A stretch of 64,000 bases of DNA from Ischnura elegans. Its lineage: Eukaryota > Arthropoda > Insecta > Odonata > Coenagrionidae. The stretch spans positions 8,928,001-8,992,000 of the forward strand of contig NW_025791658.1 in NCBI RefSeq assembly GCF_921293095.1, written 5' to 3'. The notes beneath the pieces are model-generated. The model made no database searches. It had not been told where the DNA came from and saw only the letters and a list, made by a program, of their open reading frames with translations. Positions 22,612 to 33,924 of this stretch are shown here, one piece after another. Every line of letters begins with the position of its first letter. Within the stretch, counting starts at the first letter, position 1. A program made the position numbers and the translations under genes.

Positions 22612-23699
22612 TCGCTAAACCTTCTACACACCCTGGGCTGAGAGAATACTCGGTGGGATGACATGGGTTGACCTTCTTCTCATTGATGATGGAAATCTAC
22701 CATTCATTCTCCTGTTTCCTTTTTCCGCTCATTTCCTCCTTTCCGGTCCAAACTCCATTGCCTCCAGGTTCTCCCTCACTCTCCATAGACCACTCATGTA
22801 ATGAGGTGCTTTCCCTGACAAAATGGCAGAGCCTCCGGCAGCATGATAAGGCCAGGGTTGATGTATCTCTTTCAGGTGGTGGCTCCTTAGGTTTCATGCC
22901 TCAAAGAGGGTTGGTTTTCAGGGGGTGAGGAGGTTGGGGAGAAAATGAGAAAGAGGCCTATTTCTAGAGGTAAGTCACCATGGGGGAGTTAAAGTATGTT
23001 TTATCTATTTTGGGGGAGAGGGTAAATGTATAGGTGAAGGAGACTCAGGTGGTCGTAGGCAGCCTTGCACCATCACTCCTCGGTGGGTGTGGGTGGGTGA
23101 GGAGGAGTGCACTCTTCTCTATTTGGGTCCAGCTCATACACAAAGTCACGTGATGGGAAAACCCCAAAATCTGGAGGTGGGGAATTGGGGGGGAGGTGAA
23201 ATGCATTATACACAAGTCCATTCACACTGAACTACCCACACACACACACGGTCAAACTTATATAAGACAAATAAATGAAGCTCTCCTTCGCTCAAAAACA
23301 TCCATTCAAACCAATTGATGTAACCTGCCAAATTTCAACGGTTACAATATGCATTCACAAATGGTATACATATATTAAGCTAACATAGGGAACTGGCATA
23401 AAGGTACCATATTGAGGAAATTTATGTGTACTATGTATTATAATTTCTTTGATTTTATGATACATATTTGGATAACTTATAGTTTGGTATTTTTCATTCA
23501 TGTCATTTACCCACTCTCTTCTAGGATTGCGTGAAGGATGAAGCAAAATCATGAGAGTTAGAAGATAGAAGAAAAAAAGCAATAAGTGTGTGAACCTCTG
23601 ATGGGTTTGATTGAGGAAAAATTTTGAGCCTTTTGATTGTACAGAAACAAAAGGTTGGGTGTGATTCCCGAGCCCTCCAAATTTAGGAGAAGAGAGAGA
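22612..23699. other. Unassigned DNA, G-rich patches
   Basis: No gene recognised. G-rich text occurs at 22920-23220 and a short (CA)n run near 23235-23248. Frames of 66-143 codons lack motifs. Confidence 0.4.
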
Positions 23700-24315
23700 C
23701 TCCAGGACAAGAAGACCACTCCAGGAAGAAGAATGCGAGTGACTTAGCTTAGATTGGGCCCTTAGGACCATGAATCTTGGTGCCAAGTAAGACTAGGTTA
23801 TTTCAAGTGAGTCAATTATACTTTTTGTCAAACTGAGATTTGACATGGGCTGTATACCATTGCAGGGTTATGGAATAGAAACTGTCATTTGGATGAAAAA
23901 GTAGTAACTTCCTCCTTGTTCCACAGTGACTTGTATACTGCAATGAAGCTTATGCAATTCCTTGGGGGAAAGGTATTTACCTTGCATGTACTCTCTCCAT
24001 AGGCTCAAGACAAGAGGATCCCAGTTTCACACCTAGCTTAGTTTTTGGGCCCTCAGGGTTTTGAATTATTGCGTCGAGTAAGGCTAGGATTTTAAAGAGC
24101 ATTATCTAGAATTTTATGTTGACACAAGGTTTGGCATTCACAGCATACCATTGCAGTGCATGGGTTAGAAACTGTGTCACTTGAATGTGAAAGGGTTAAT
24201 TTCCTCCTTTCCCGCAGTGACTTTCCATATGTTGCATTGCAGAGTGTGCTATGTCTTGGGGGAAGGATCATTTATTTACCTTGCATGTACTAACCCACTC
24301 TCTCCCTAGGTTCAA
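23700..24315. repeat. Tandem duplication, about 300-bp unit, two diverged copies
   Basis: Unit 1 (about 23700-24003) and unit 2 (about 24004-24307) share, in order, CAAGA-GA blocks, TTAGCTTA/CTAGCTTAG, GGGCCCT-AGG, AGTAAG-CTAGG, GTATACCATTGCAG (or GCATACCATTGCAG), GAAACTGT, TTCCTCCTT, CAGTGACTT, CTTGGGGGAA and TTACCTTGCATGTACT. A third start (GGTTCAAGACATTCTGGTGG) is seen at 24308. No coding potential was recognised. Confidence 0.7.
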
Positions 24316-24953
24316 GACATTCTGGTGGCCGAAGGAATGTAGGCATTGCATGAGATACCATCAGACAACTGAAAGGAGAAGAAACATGTCAATACAAAGA
24401 AGAAGGAAGGTGACAACCTATTAAATTTAATTGCATTATCAGGATGATGTAGAAACGTTTGATAGATTCACTAAGGTAAATTTCTCCACAAATAATGTCC
24501 TAAGTACCTTTATCTTCCTTCTGCGGAAACCAACTCTGCTGAAGTATGAATAACAGTCCAAAATTTGTATTACATTGAAATAAACTTTTAAGGACAACCA
24601 ATCAATATTACTTTCAATTTAAATTTTCATATTAATTTCATTTAATCAATAATTTCTTCTACATTCAATTCAATTTTTTAAAACGATATGCACATGGGTT
24701 TATTTTTTTGTCATGATGCATATTCTGCCATTAAGGATTTCTTGCTTTTTTAGCCTAATTTATACTAATGAAAAATGAAGTCAACGTCTTTCAGTTTTTC
24801 CAAACAAGTTTAGATACATTCATTTAATAATTGCATAATCCTGATGCATCATGGCCATTGCATGTAATTTGTCTTCTTGCATTGTTTTTATTATTGCTCA
24901 TCCAAGCACTGCATCGAAAATCAGTTTCTTTAATTTTTATTCATGTTTTTTTT
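24316..24953. other. Unassigned AT-rich DNA
   Basis: No gene or element recognised before the minisatellite. Confidence 0.4.
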
Positions 24954-26112
24954 TCACGGGGACGGGAGGGGAGACGGGGGACGGGAGAGGAGACGGGAGG
25001 GGAGACGGGAGGGGGGTCGGAGACGAGACGGGGGACTAGATGGGGGACGGGAGGGAGGGGGGACGGGGGACGGGAGAGGAGACGGGAAGGGGGACGGGGC
25101 AGGAGGGGAGACGGGGGACGGGACGAGGGACGGGAAGGGTGACTGGACGGAACGGGGGACGGGAGGGAAGACGGGAGGAGGGGGGACGGGAAGGGGACGG
25201 TACGGGACGGGACGGGGGACGGGGTGGGAGGGGTTACGGGAGGGTGGACGGGGGACGGGACGGGGGGCGGGGGGGGGAGGAGGGACGGGAGGGGGGACGT
25301 TAGGGATACGGTAGGGGGGACGGTAGGTGGGACGGGAGGTGGGACGGGGCGGGGGGCGGGACGGAGCGGGGGAAGTGACGGGGGATTGGGGATGGTAGGG
25401 GAGACGGCAGGGGATCCGGGAGGGTGACGGGACGGGACGGGAAGGGGGAAGGGACGGGGGACGGGGCGGGATAGGGGACGGGACGGGGGACGGGACGGGA
25501 GGGGGGACGGGAAGGGGACGGGACGTGGGACGGGGGACGGGGTGGGAGGGGGTACGGGAGGGTGGACGGGGACGGGACGGGGGGCGGGGCGGGAGGTGGG
25601 ACGGGAGGGCATACGGGAGGGGGACGGGAGAGGCGACGGGAGAGGGGATGGGAGGGGGGACGGGACGGGGGACGGGACGGGAGGGGGGACGGGAAGGGGA
25701 CGGGACGGGACGGGGGACGGGGTGGGAGGGGGTACGGGAGGGTGGACGGGGGACGGGACGGGGGGCGGGGCGGGAGGGGGGACGTGAGGGGGGACGGTAG
25801 GTGGGACGGGAGGTGGGACGGGAGGTGGGACGGGGCGGGGGGCGGGACGGAGCGGGGGAAGTGACGTGGGAGGGGGGATGGTAGTGGAGACGGGAGGGGA
25901 TCCGGGAGGGTGACGGGACGGAAGGGGGGACGGGTGGGTGGACGGGGGACGGGAAGAAGGACGGGACGGTATGGGGGACGTTGCGGGAGGGGGGACGTCA
26001 CGGTGGGCGGGAGGGGGGACGGGAGGGCATACGGGAGGGGGACGGGAGAGGCGACGGGAGAGGCGACGGGACGGGGGACGGGACGGGGGACGGGACGGGG
26101 GATGGGATTCCC
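24954..26112. repeat. G-rich minisatellite (GACGGGAGGGG family), about 1.16 kb
   Basis: The plus strand is almost only G with regular GACGGG or GAGGGG variants, and T is very rare. There is higher-order structure. A long segment ending in GGAGCGGGGGAAGTGACG occurs at about 25346-25380 and again at about 25834-25866, 486 bp apart. The segment GGGGTGGGAGGGG(T)TACGGGAGGGTGGACG occurs near 25220, 25540 and 25720. Runs of four or more closely spaced G-tracts give strong G-quadruplex potential. Lack of T and of TTA/CTA/TCA makes several frames open on both strands, so the Pro-rich and Gly-rich frames here are artefacts. Confidence 0.92.
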
Positions 26113-28037
26113 CCTCCATCTTTGATCACCTATTGTAACCCGATCCTTCCCCTTTCGCATACAAATCCCCTCCCCTCTCCCATCCCCCATCAGCCATCTT
26201 GTCGCCATTAACGTTCGAAAATATTACCTGTCACTACTAACATTCGCAAATGTATTGAAATCGCATTCACACTTACAATAAATGAAAAAATTCACTCACA
26301 AGGGAATTCCCTTTTCTGTTTGAATGAACTTCACTTCACTCTAATCAGTAAAAATCTGTATTTATAATGAATACCGTCCAATGGGGTGAATTATTAACAA
26401 TTTTGCATGTTTACACGTACCTTACCTTGTGGCATATTTTTTGGCTAGAAAGTATAGTAAAAAATGTCACAATTTCCACCAATCAAAAGCTATATTTGCT
26501 TAGTTTACAAGCATTTTATGCTTTGGCAAAGCTGCATCTACGATGGCCCAACCTTTCATCGTCTTGGATATAAGCCACAAAGTGTTTCAATGAATATTAA
26601 ATCTTAAAGCAGAAAAAATGAACGTATATGAAAATTTACGGTACCTACACATTGCCGGACTCCATTTTTATTCCTTAAAAACCATGTTTTAGAAAAATAG
26701 CTTTTTAAAGATATTTTTTGAGAAAAAAGAAGCAAATAATCTTTCCACCTCTAACTACACGTGCTAAGAAGGCTACCACAACATGGCGCGGCATGTCTGA
26801 CAAATGAAATGCGCAGTGAATGTCTTTAGCGAGACGAAGGGTCTCGACGCAAGATGTAAAATGCAAAAAAGGACAAAGTAAACCCCCTATCACACAGTCA
26901 CCCCATTCTACGGCATAGCTAGTAATTTATAGAGGAGAAATGTATTCCTATTCTCAAAAATAAGGGAGCAGAGAAGTATTAAGATTTAAGGACCATAAGC
27001 ATGAAGGCACATGTCTAGAAAAAACTGGTTCAATGTGGCTTTTACATCGAGAGGGCCATCAATTAAATCCAAGAATGCTTTCTAAGGCAATATCCATCGA
27101 GAAAGGATTAATACCTATACCTTTGGATTTTCCCACAGCAGTAGTCATAGCCGAGACAGTGAGGGATGTAAAGACGAACGATATAAACGGAATGGAAATG
27201 GCCAAATGTTAGTTAAAATCAATAAAAAAAATAAGATATTCAGCATAAGGAGGATACCAGGACAAACATTCACCTGGGGAATAATGGAAGACATAAAATA
27301 CCGGAAATACGAGAAATGTTGGCGTAACAAATTGTAGCAAATGTAATTTCACAGATTTTGCTTTAAGGGAATATTTATAACGATAAATATTTATTGAGAT
27401 ATGGCCGTTAATGTCTCTATTTACAAGCGAGCCCCATCTTATTAAAACCCTTTAAACTAACCCCTTTAAAATTAAGGAATTAAAAGGACCTTAAAAAGAG
27501 TAACTAGTAGCCCTTAAAAAAACCTAAAAAATATTTTAAATGAACGATTTAACAACAACAAAGCAAACGAAGGGGATATGTTTGAAAATTAAATTAATTA
27601 ATTTTTTTCGAAAAATTCGAACAGCGCAATTCAGATTGAAATCATAATCTACAAAACTGATATGTACTTTCTATGCTACACGTTCGGCACTGACGTATGC
27701 ACTCAAATGTACTCCAAAATAAACGCGCATACCCATTAAATGTGTACGCTCGCACGCGTGTATCGTGTCCGCATGCGTGTAGAAGGAATACTGGAAGCCA
27801 TGCAGTATCCGTTAGATTGTGTTATATGTAATGTGCACATGTGAATACATTTAATTATTTACCATTTCACCCTTTTAAAATGAACAGACCCCCTGCTAGG
27901 GAAGAACTTCTCAAAACGATTTTCTATAATCACAAGAAAGGGTGCGTCATTTCATGTGGTCGTAGAAAAGTGGATTTATATTGCAATTCGATTTGCTCTG
28001 GGTGCTTTGGTGAGGATTGTCCAGTATAAAAAGAAGA
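26113..28037. other. Unassigned DNA
   Basis: No gene recognised. The short frames have no motifs. The region is AT-rich. Confidence 0.45.
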
Positions 28038-28234
28038 CAAGGATGACGTCAATATAATTAGAGGGCGTAACTTTGTGGAAATCCATAATCCCAGGAATGG
28101 AAGGATCAACAACTTTGCTATTTCCATACAGTAATTTATATTTAATAAAAATAGTAAGTAATAAGTATATTTAATATATTACTACGTGGAAATGGCAAAG
28201 CTGTTGATCCTTCTATTCCTGCAAGGATGACGTC
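28038..28234. mobile_element. 171-bp insertion flanked by 13-bp direct repeats, with hairpin
   Basis: CAAGGATGACGTC occurs at 28038-28050 and 28222-28234. Between them lies an inverted repeat: GGAATGGAAGGATCAACA at 28094-28111 pairs with TGTTGATCCTTCTATTCC at 28202-28219, and the arms continue inward for about 55 bp. The direct repeats look like a TSD. A 13-bp duplication with a hairpin body fits a short non-autonomous element of unknown class. Confidence 0.6.
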
Positions 28235-30037
28235 GAGGACCAAGGTGATTGTATAAGGTGAAGATGATTAAAATATTTATTTTTATATGTATATATATAT
28301 ATATCTCTCTACGCAAGTAAATATTTAATGTAATTCTGGTTAAATAAACGTTTGTGTGTAAATTTACTTTTTTCCAACTTATACCTATTTTAAGTAGTTT
28401 ATAGGCATTTAAATGTTGTAAGGAGTGGTTTTTAAGGGTTGAAAAATTGAAAAATGAAATAAGTACATATTTTAATCGGAATCGTTCTTAAATTAGGACA
28501 CTTTGACGAAAAATATAATATTTGTGGTAAATATTTTTTTTCCTTAACTCCGAATGAGGGTTGATTTTTAAGGGTTTAAATATCATGAAGTTATGTCCAA
28601 AAAGCATAAAGCAATCATTATTCAGCTAATGCAACCTACATTTTAGTGTATGAAAGTTTTAAAGTGTAGTTTTTAAACTTTTGGCATTTAGGGGTAGTTT
28701 TCACCCCTAAAAAAGTAAAAAGCGGCCATAGGCATGATAAAGATTTCGAAGTAGAGGGTAAGATTAGCCTAGTCCCAAATTGTTATGCAAATCGATTCAG
28801 TTTGAAAAAATTGCTAGGTTTTGCACTTTTTTGAGCTTCATTTCCTCGACTAGTGTCTATGACGGAAAAAATGACAGTAAAAATTCTTAATCAAATACAG
28901 GAAAATTTTAAGGTCATTTAAAAACGCTGACAACAAAAGTATTTTCCTTACGTTTAAATATCTGTAACCATGATTTCCAGAAGGAAAATTCTACATTTGT
29001 AACTCCAGGGAGCTGAATCCATTGGAAAATTAAATTATCTAAAGAATATAATTCATTCTGGAGTCAACTTGGCAAACGATGATATAACTGTCCTCTGCCT
29101 CATCAAATTTGCTGAGTTCAGTCGGTCGATGAACGCAGTTTGGAATGATATGGTAAACATGTCCTTATTGAAATAAAATTTAATAGCGATTACGAGGCAG
29201 AGCATTCGATAAATGATTACTGATAATATTTGTGAAATTTGAAACTTAACAGTGATAGGAAACGGAGAAAAATAAAATTAATTGATATCTTATCGAATTC
29301 CTAATTTTCATATGAGCTAAAAATTCATTTCTCTACGACATCTGGGTGCAGAGATACAGTGAGTATGACGATTCTACTTTCCTCAATATTAATTTCTTCC
29401 CCAATCCTGACTTGGACTATACATATAAGAGAGCTGCGGTACCGTAGGAGCACCTGAAGATGATATATTGTTGAAACCCGAGTCACGTTTCATGTTTCGC
29501 AATGGAATGTTAAGATAACTATTCAGTCCAGCTTTTCCATACATTTAGTCAAAATGATTTATTAATGATGAAGGTAACACAAATTGAAGGTGTTGACAGT
29601 TGAAATTTAAGTAATACGTAATAATTATACGTACGTAATAAGTAATACGAGCGTGATGCGCCCGCTCCCCGCTCATTTCAATGCAGGTCCACAAGGGATA
29701 GGCGCGTTTCTAATTTTAAAATGTAGAAAAAAAGGCAGGGTCTTATATGCAAATTTAATTGGAATGTTCATGTTCAAATTGAGGTCAGAGGACCTCTTTA
29801 ATCACAGCTTTGGAAGTAATTACACTATTGTCTGTTAAACGCACATGATAACTCATACTTACGTATCAACAGGAGACTTAAATGTGGAATCAGCCGCATT
29901 TTGATAAAAGTTATTTAAAGAATGCGAGATTTTGTTGGGAATGAACAAATGTATCAGTTTGTGCACCGTTAACGTCAGGAATATTTACCGTTTTTTTACT
30001 ACTTAAAAACAATTTTATGAAACAATAGCAATATTTA
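28235..30037. other. Unassigned AT-rich DNA
   Basis: Contains a (TA)n run at about 28290-28302. CCTGAAGATGATATATTG followed by TTGAAACCCG at 29450-29480 is a weak match to the hairpin-GAAAC motif seen elsewhere. No gene recognised. Confidence 0.4.
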
Positions 30038-30051
30038 GGAAGTAAGATATG
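30038..30051. repeat. Target-site duplication of SINE (3' side)
   Basis: GGAAGTAAGATATG, identical over 14 bp to 30340-30353. Confidence 0.85.
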
Positions 30052-30339
30052 GTATTTGGACTGACAGCTGAAGTCATTTGCGCCATGAGGGTAGGGTAGG
30101 TAAGGAAGGGTGGAGAGAAACCCGGCGTCGGCATTCGCCTGCTCTTAACGAAAGGCGCCAAGGGGACCACGGCTGAACGTCCCATCCGACGGACGGAGTG
30201 TTGCACTTGAAATGTCCTCCACACAGCACTCAAGCAGGGATCGGGCAATCTTTTGAAATTCCCTGCCACTGCCGGGATTTGAAATCGAGCCCGCCGGGTG
30301 GGAAGCCAACACTCTAGCTACCACACCAACCCGATCCCC
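30052..30339 (-). mobile_element. tRNA-derived SINE, 288 bp, with perfect TSD
   Basis: On the minus strand the head starts at 30339 with GGGATCGGGTTGGTGTGG. The A-box-like TGGTGTGGTAGCTAGAGTG is followed by a B-box-like GGGCTCGATTTCAAATCCC. These are the two internal RNA polymerase III promoter elements of a tRNA-type SINE. A GC-rich body follows. The end at 30052 abuts GGAAGTAAGATATG, repeated exactly beyond the head. There is no obvious poly-A tail. The enzyme partner is unknown: the end does not clearly match the 3' ends of the RTE or LINE copies in this window. The perfect TSD suggests a fairly recent insertion. Frames crossing it are not genes. Confidence 0.88.
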
Positions 30340-30353
30340 GGAAGTAAGATATG
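30340..30353. repeat. Target-site duplication of SINE (5' side)
   Basis: Exact second copy of the 14-bp target sequence next to the SINE head. Confidence 0.85.
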
Positions 30354-31565
30354 CCGTCGCATGTTCTCTGAGAAATTCTGTACATTTTGGTTCCTCATTT
30401 GTCGAGTTTGGTTGCGTATAATTTGAGAAAAAGGTATCTATACAGTAGAAATAATATAGAAGATTACTCAGGTCTGAAGCAATTAATAGATTTACTAATT
30501 TACTTGAATTCATGAGCCTCATTGCATAAAAGTTGTATTTATTACCCTCATGTATGTATTTATAAAGGGGAGCCCAAGAGATGTGCGTGAGAAAAATGTG
30601 AATGTTTAAATTTTTCCCACGTGCATACATGAGTTTCTACTTTAAATTTATTTTTGGAATGGTATGTATTCATTCAAATGAAAAGATAACTCGACTTCTG
30701 AGATGGAGTATGAGAGATAAATAACAAGTTTAGTGATACCCAATTAAAACTTAATAGTGGTCACTAGGGTATAGATTTAATTTATTTTATCAATATATAA
30801 TGTCCTAATCTAATTTTAAATTGAGCTTAATTTAAATTTTTATGAACGAAATCGACCAAATATTGCCAACACTAAACGTAGCGACCCTTTTTGCTTTAGA
30901 ATATATTTTCAGGCTTGTGGAACGATCAAATTCAAAAATCTTTATCTCTTTATTTCCCTCTCCTTCGTTGTCAGCGAGGCGATGACGGTTTCGAGGGGAC
31001 GATCACGAGAGTTCCGAGTTTTTTTTTTACCCCTCTGAAACAAAGTGCGTGACGCGCAATGGGAAGTTTTCGCTTCAAAAATTAGTCTGCAATAAAATCT
31101 GCGGAGAGGATGAACCTCGCGAAGGAGCCAGAAAGAAAAACCTGTCTAGGCCCAACGTGAATGTGGACGTGGGTTACCTCAATGCATTCCATCCGCTAAT
31201 ATTAAATGGGATTGGTTTTTGCTCCTGGAATTTGACTCCAGCGTCGGCAACTCAGTCGCGTCCGCTTCCGTCCTCTTCGGTAGTTGGTGCAGCGAAAGAA
31301 GGCTTGCTTCATGCGTCCCATTTTTCACTTACCTGACCCCTTCAGTTAAGAGGGTCTCGTGGGTGTCTACGCATTATTGAAAACGATTTTGGATGCAAGG
31401 GAAGGGAAGGAAGAAGCGAGCGGGGCAGGGAGTGCGCGGTGAGAACTTAACATATATAATTTATTTAATATCTGCGATATTTCCAGGTTTTATGATCGGG
31501 CAGTCCATTACCTTCTAATAGCTCTGCATTGCTCACGGTTTTTCAATGGAAAAAGGTTCGAGACG
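30354..31565. other. Unassigned DNA
   Basis: No gene recognised. Frames of 95 codons or fewer have no motif. Confidence 0.4.
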
Positions 31566-32528
31566 TCAGAAGGGTGTTTGGCAGGGGGTGACAAGACATC
31601 GGATTTCAGCATGCAACATGATCCCTGGTTAGTCGTAGGTACGCGGTGTCATACTGTTGGACTAAGTCAGGTAATCTGTCGAAGACGTTAAAAAGCGGAA
31701 TTCTGGCAAACAATGTTATGCATCACTTTGAGACGATAGAAAATTTTCCCTGCCAGATGGCTGTCTCCTGGGAATTTCAGGTACAGGTGGTTTTGAAAAT
31801 ATATAAATCGCTTTACTCCGTCATGACATAGATGGAGGGTTTAAAAGGGGTTGGGGTTTAATTAGGGGTAGGGGGGTGAGAAGGACGCATTTTGGCAGTT
31901 GGTGCTTGGGGTGCACGGGTGGTGCATACGTAGTCAGTTGCAAGTGCAGCCAGTTAGGGACGTTTAACCTCCCTCGCGCCCTGGAGACTCACCCATGTAA
32001 GTTCTTATATTGAAGTAACTAATGGAAACTTATAATTTAATAACGGAATAAAACTGAAGTTCAAGTAATCTGCTTCATTTCTAATTACGCCCTTCATATA
32101 CACCTCACAATAGAAGCGAGCGTTGTGAGGGCGATCGCCGTACAGCCGAACTGGCCAGACCGCCTCTGGGTACCATCCGGACACCTACACAAACACCAAC
32201 TGCCAAAATGCGTCCTTCCTAACCCTAATTAACCCCCACCCTCTTTCAAACCCTCCATCTATGACATGACGGAATAAAGTGATTTATATATTCTTATAAC
32301 TATGTAAGTGTACCTGAAATTCCCAGGAGACAACCATTTGGCTGGGAAAAGTTGCTATTGTCTTAGAGTGATTCACACTGCCTGCCAGGATTCCACTATT
32401 TAACGTCTACGACAGATCGCCTAACCTAGTCCAATATTAAGACACCGCTTACGTACAACTAACCGGGGATCATGTCGCATGCTGAAAGCTGAAGCCTTGT
32501 TGTCCCCCCATGCCAAACACCCCAGCGA
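31566..32528. mobile_element. Foldback element, about 335-bp arms and 290-nt loop
   Basis: Left arm 31566-31904 and right arm 32195-32528 are reverse complements with moderate divergence. Matching landmarks are GGTGTTTGGCA, TTTCAGCATGC, GACATGATCCC, TCTCCTGGGAATTTCAGGTAC, CATAGATGGAGGGTTT and GGACGCATTTTGGCAGTTG. The outer end GTGTTTGGCAGGGGGTGACA resembles the LINE 3' tail motif at 1370 and 2665. The loop has no coding motif. No TSD was established. Confidence 0.78.
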
Positions 32529-33924
32529 CATGTTGAAGGGCAGATAGGCGACTGCAATTTGCCTAAATGGCGATCACTCTATTTTTCAATAATGGAACCA
32601 TAAAAAATGCAGAGCTATTGGACGGATATAGACTGCTCGATCTTAAAATCTCGAGTTATTGACAGTATCACGTTTTTATAAATTTTTAAGATATTCATTT
32701 CCGTTACTGCTGAGAGTGAAGAATCTATTAAAATAAATTTAAATAAATTCTTCTTTTACCAGCATCTTGGCGTCACCTCACCCGCATTCAGTATTATGTC
32801 CTATGTTTAGACATAGTGACAGTAGTCATCCCTAGACCACCGAGACAAGGGTCTACCCTGGATCACAACTAGGGGACGGGGCAAGCCGTAGTCGTTCATT
32901 TTCTAAATATTTTGCTTGAAAAAATTATTTCTTTAAGTACACGTTTTATGCTCAAACCATTTTTCTTCAAAATAAAATTTGTTCCTAACTTTCGTTTTGA
33001 ATTACATTAATTTTCGCTTCTGGTGGGGGGGCAGTTGTCCCCTCCTGACCCCCCAACTGAGTACAGCCATACTCTTTTTACATCGCGGAATGACTCAACT
33101 GAACCATGCCATCGAGGCGATTGCCGGTAAGTGCGGTCTCTCTTTCAGTGATAGTCTTAGTAGTCCAGAGGATTAATGGCAACTTATCCTTTTTGAGAGT
33201 CGAAGACTGCAATTCCAGTTAGCACTTAGATCGTATTGTGGACGTGAAATATCGTTAGGGAGTTTTTCTTAGGTTCCGTTTTAGTTACTCGCGACTGGAA
33301 AAAATTCAAATGCTTGCAGCTTCATTCTTACGGATAATTCAAAAGTTGCCGAATTCGGAGTATATTCCGATGCGACGTATTCCTTGCAGTCTGTAACTCG
33401 ACAAGTCCCGCGCAGTGTTTGAGGAGGCTTATTCTGTGCTTGCGGATTTGGGATCGAAGTGGGATAACGTCAGTGTTATCTAATACATTCATTGTTTGGA
33501 AGATCAATAAGTGACAGCCTAACAATCGGAATGAACCATATTGTTTTTATTATTTCATTATTAATCAGAGATTGAAAAGATACTGCCACTTCTAATCTCA
33601 TGTTCCACTTCGCGATTTGAAATTTTTGGGATTGTTAGAAATAGTCTCCCAAGCCTATTTTTTATTGAACTTTATTTTGAACGTATCAGGTATAAAGTTA
33701 ACATGTAGTAGTTTAAGCTCTATCATGAAAATCCATTGCCCATTCTCTATCATTTTATTAGTAGCGCAATATAACTGTTTATGTGAGGCATTTGTATTGG
33801 CGTGTGATCCTTTGCTTTTAGTAATTATTTTTTTTACTCCGCGCGAGTAACGGCTCATTTTTAAGGCTTTTTTTTCTCGGGAACAGTTCATTTCTTCACT
33901 ATGTATTCTTGACATTCTTCCCTC
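32529..33924. other. Unassigned DNA, likely repeat scrap
   Basis: A GTGGGGGGGCAGTTGTCCCC stretch followed by a C-rich motif at 33018-33055 has the look of an old interspersed repeat end but cannot be assigned. No gene recognised. Confidence 0.35.

Noticed and set aside
24954-26112. CRISPR array
   Set aside because: Repeats are short, contiguous and without unique spacers, and the genome is eukaryotic.
24941-26208. Long Pro/Arg/Ser-rich and Gly/Arg-rich open frames on both strands
   Set aside because: The minisatellite almost lacks T on one strand, so stops cannot occur in several frames at once. Low complexity and repeat structure, not coding.
29447-29490. Hammerhead-like motif CCTGAAGATGATATATTG...GAAACC
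   Set aside because: Stem II cannot be formed; retained only as a weak member of the recurring motif, not as a feature.
30015-30630. 161-codon and 84-codon minus-strand frames
   Set aside because: They cross the SINE and its target duplications, so they are made of unrelated pieces.
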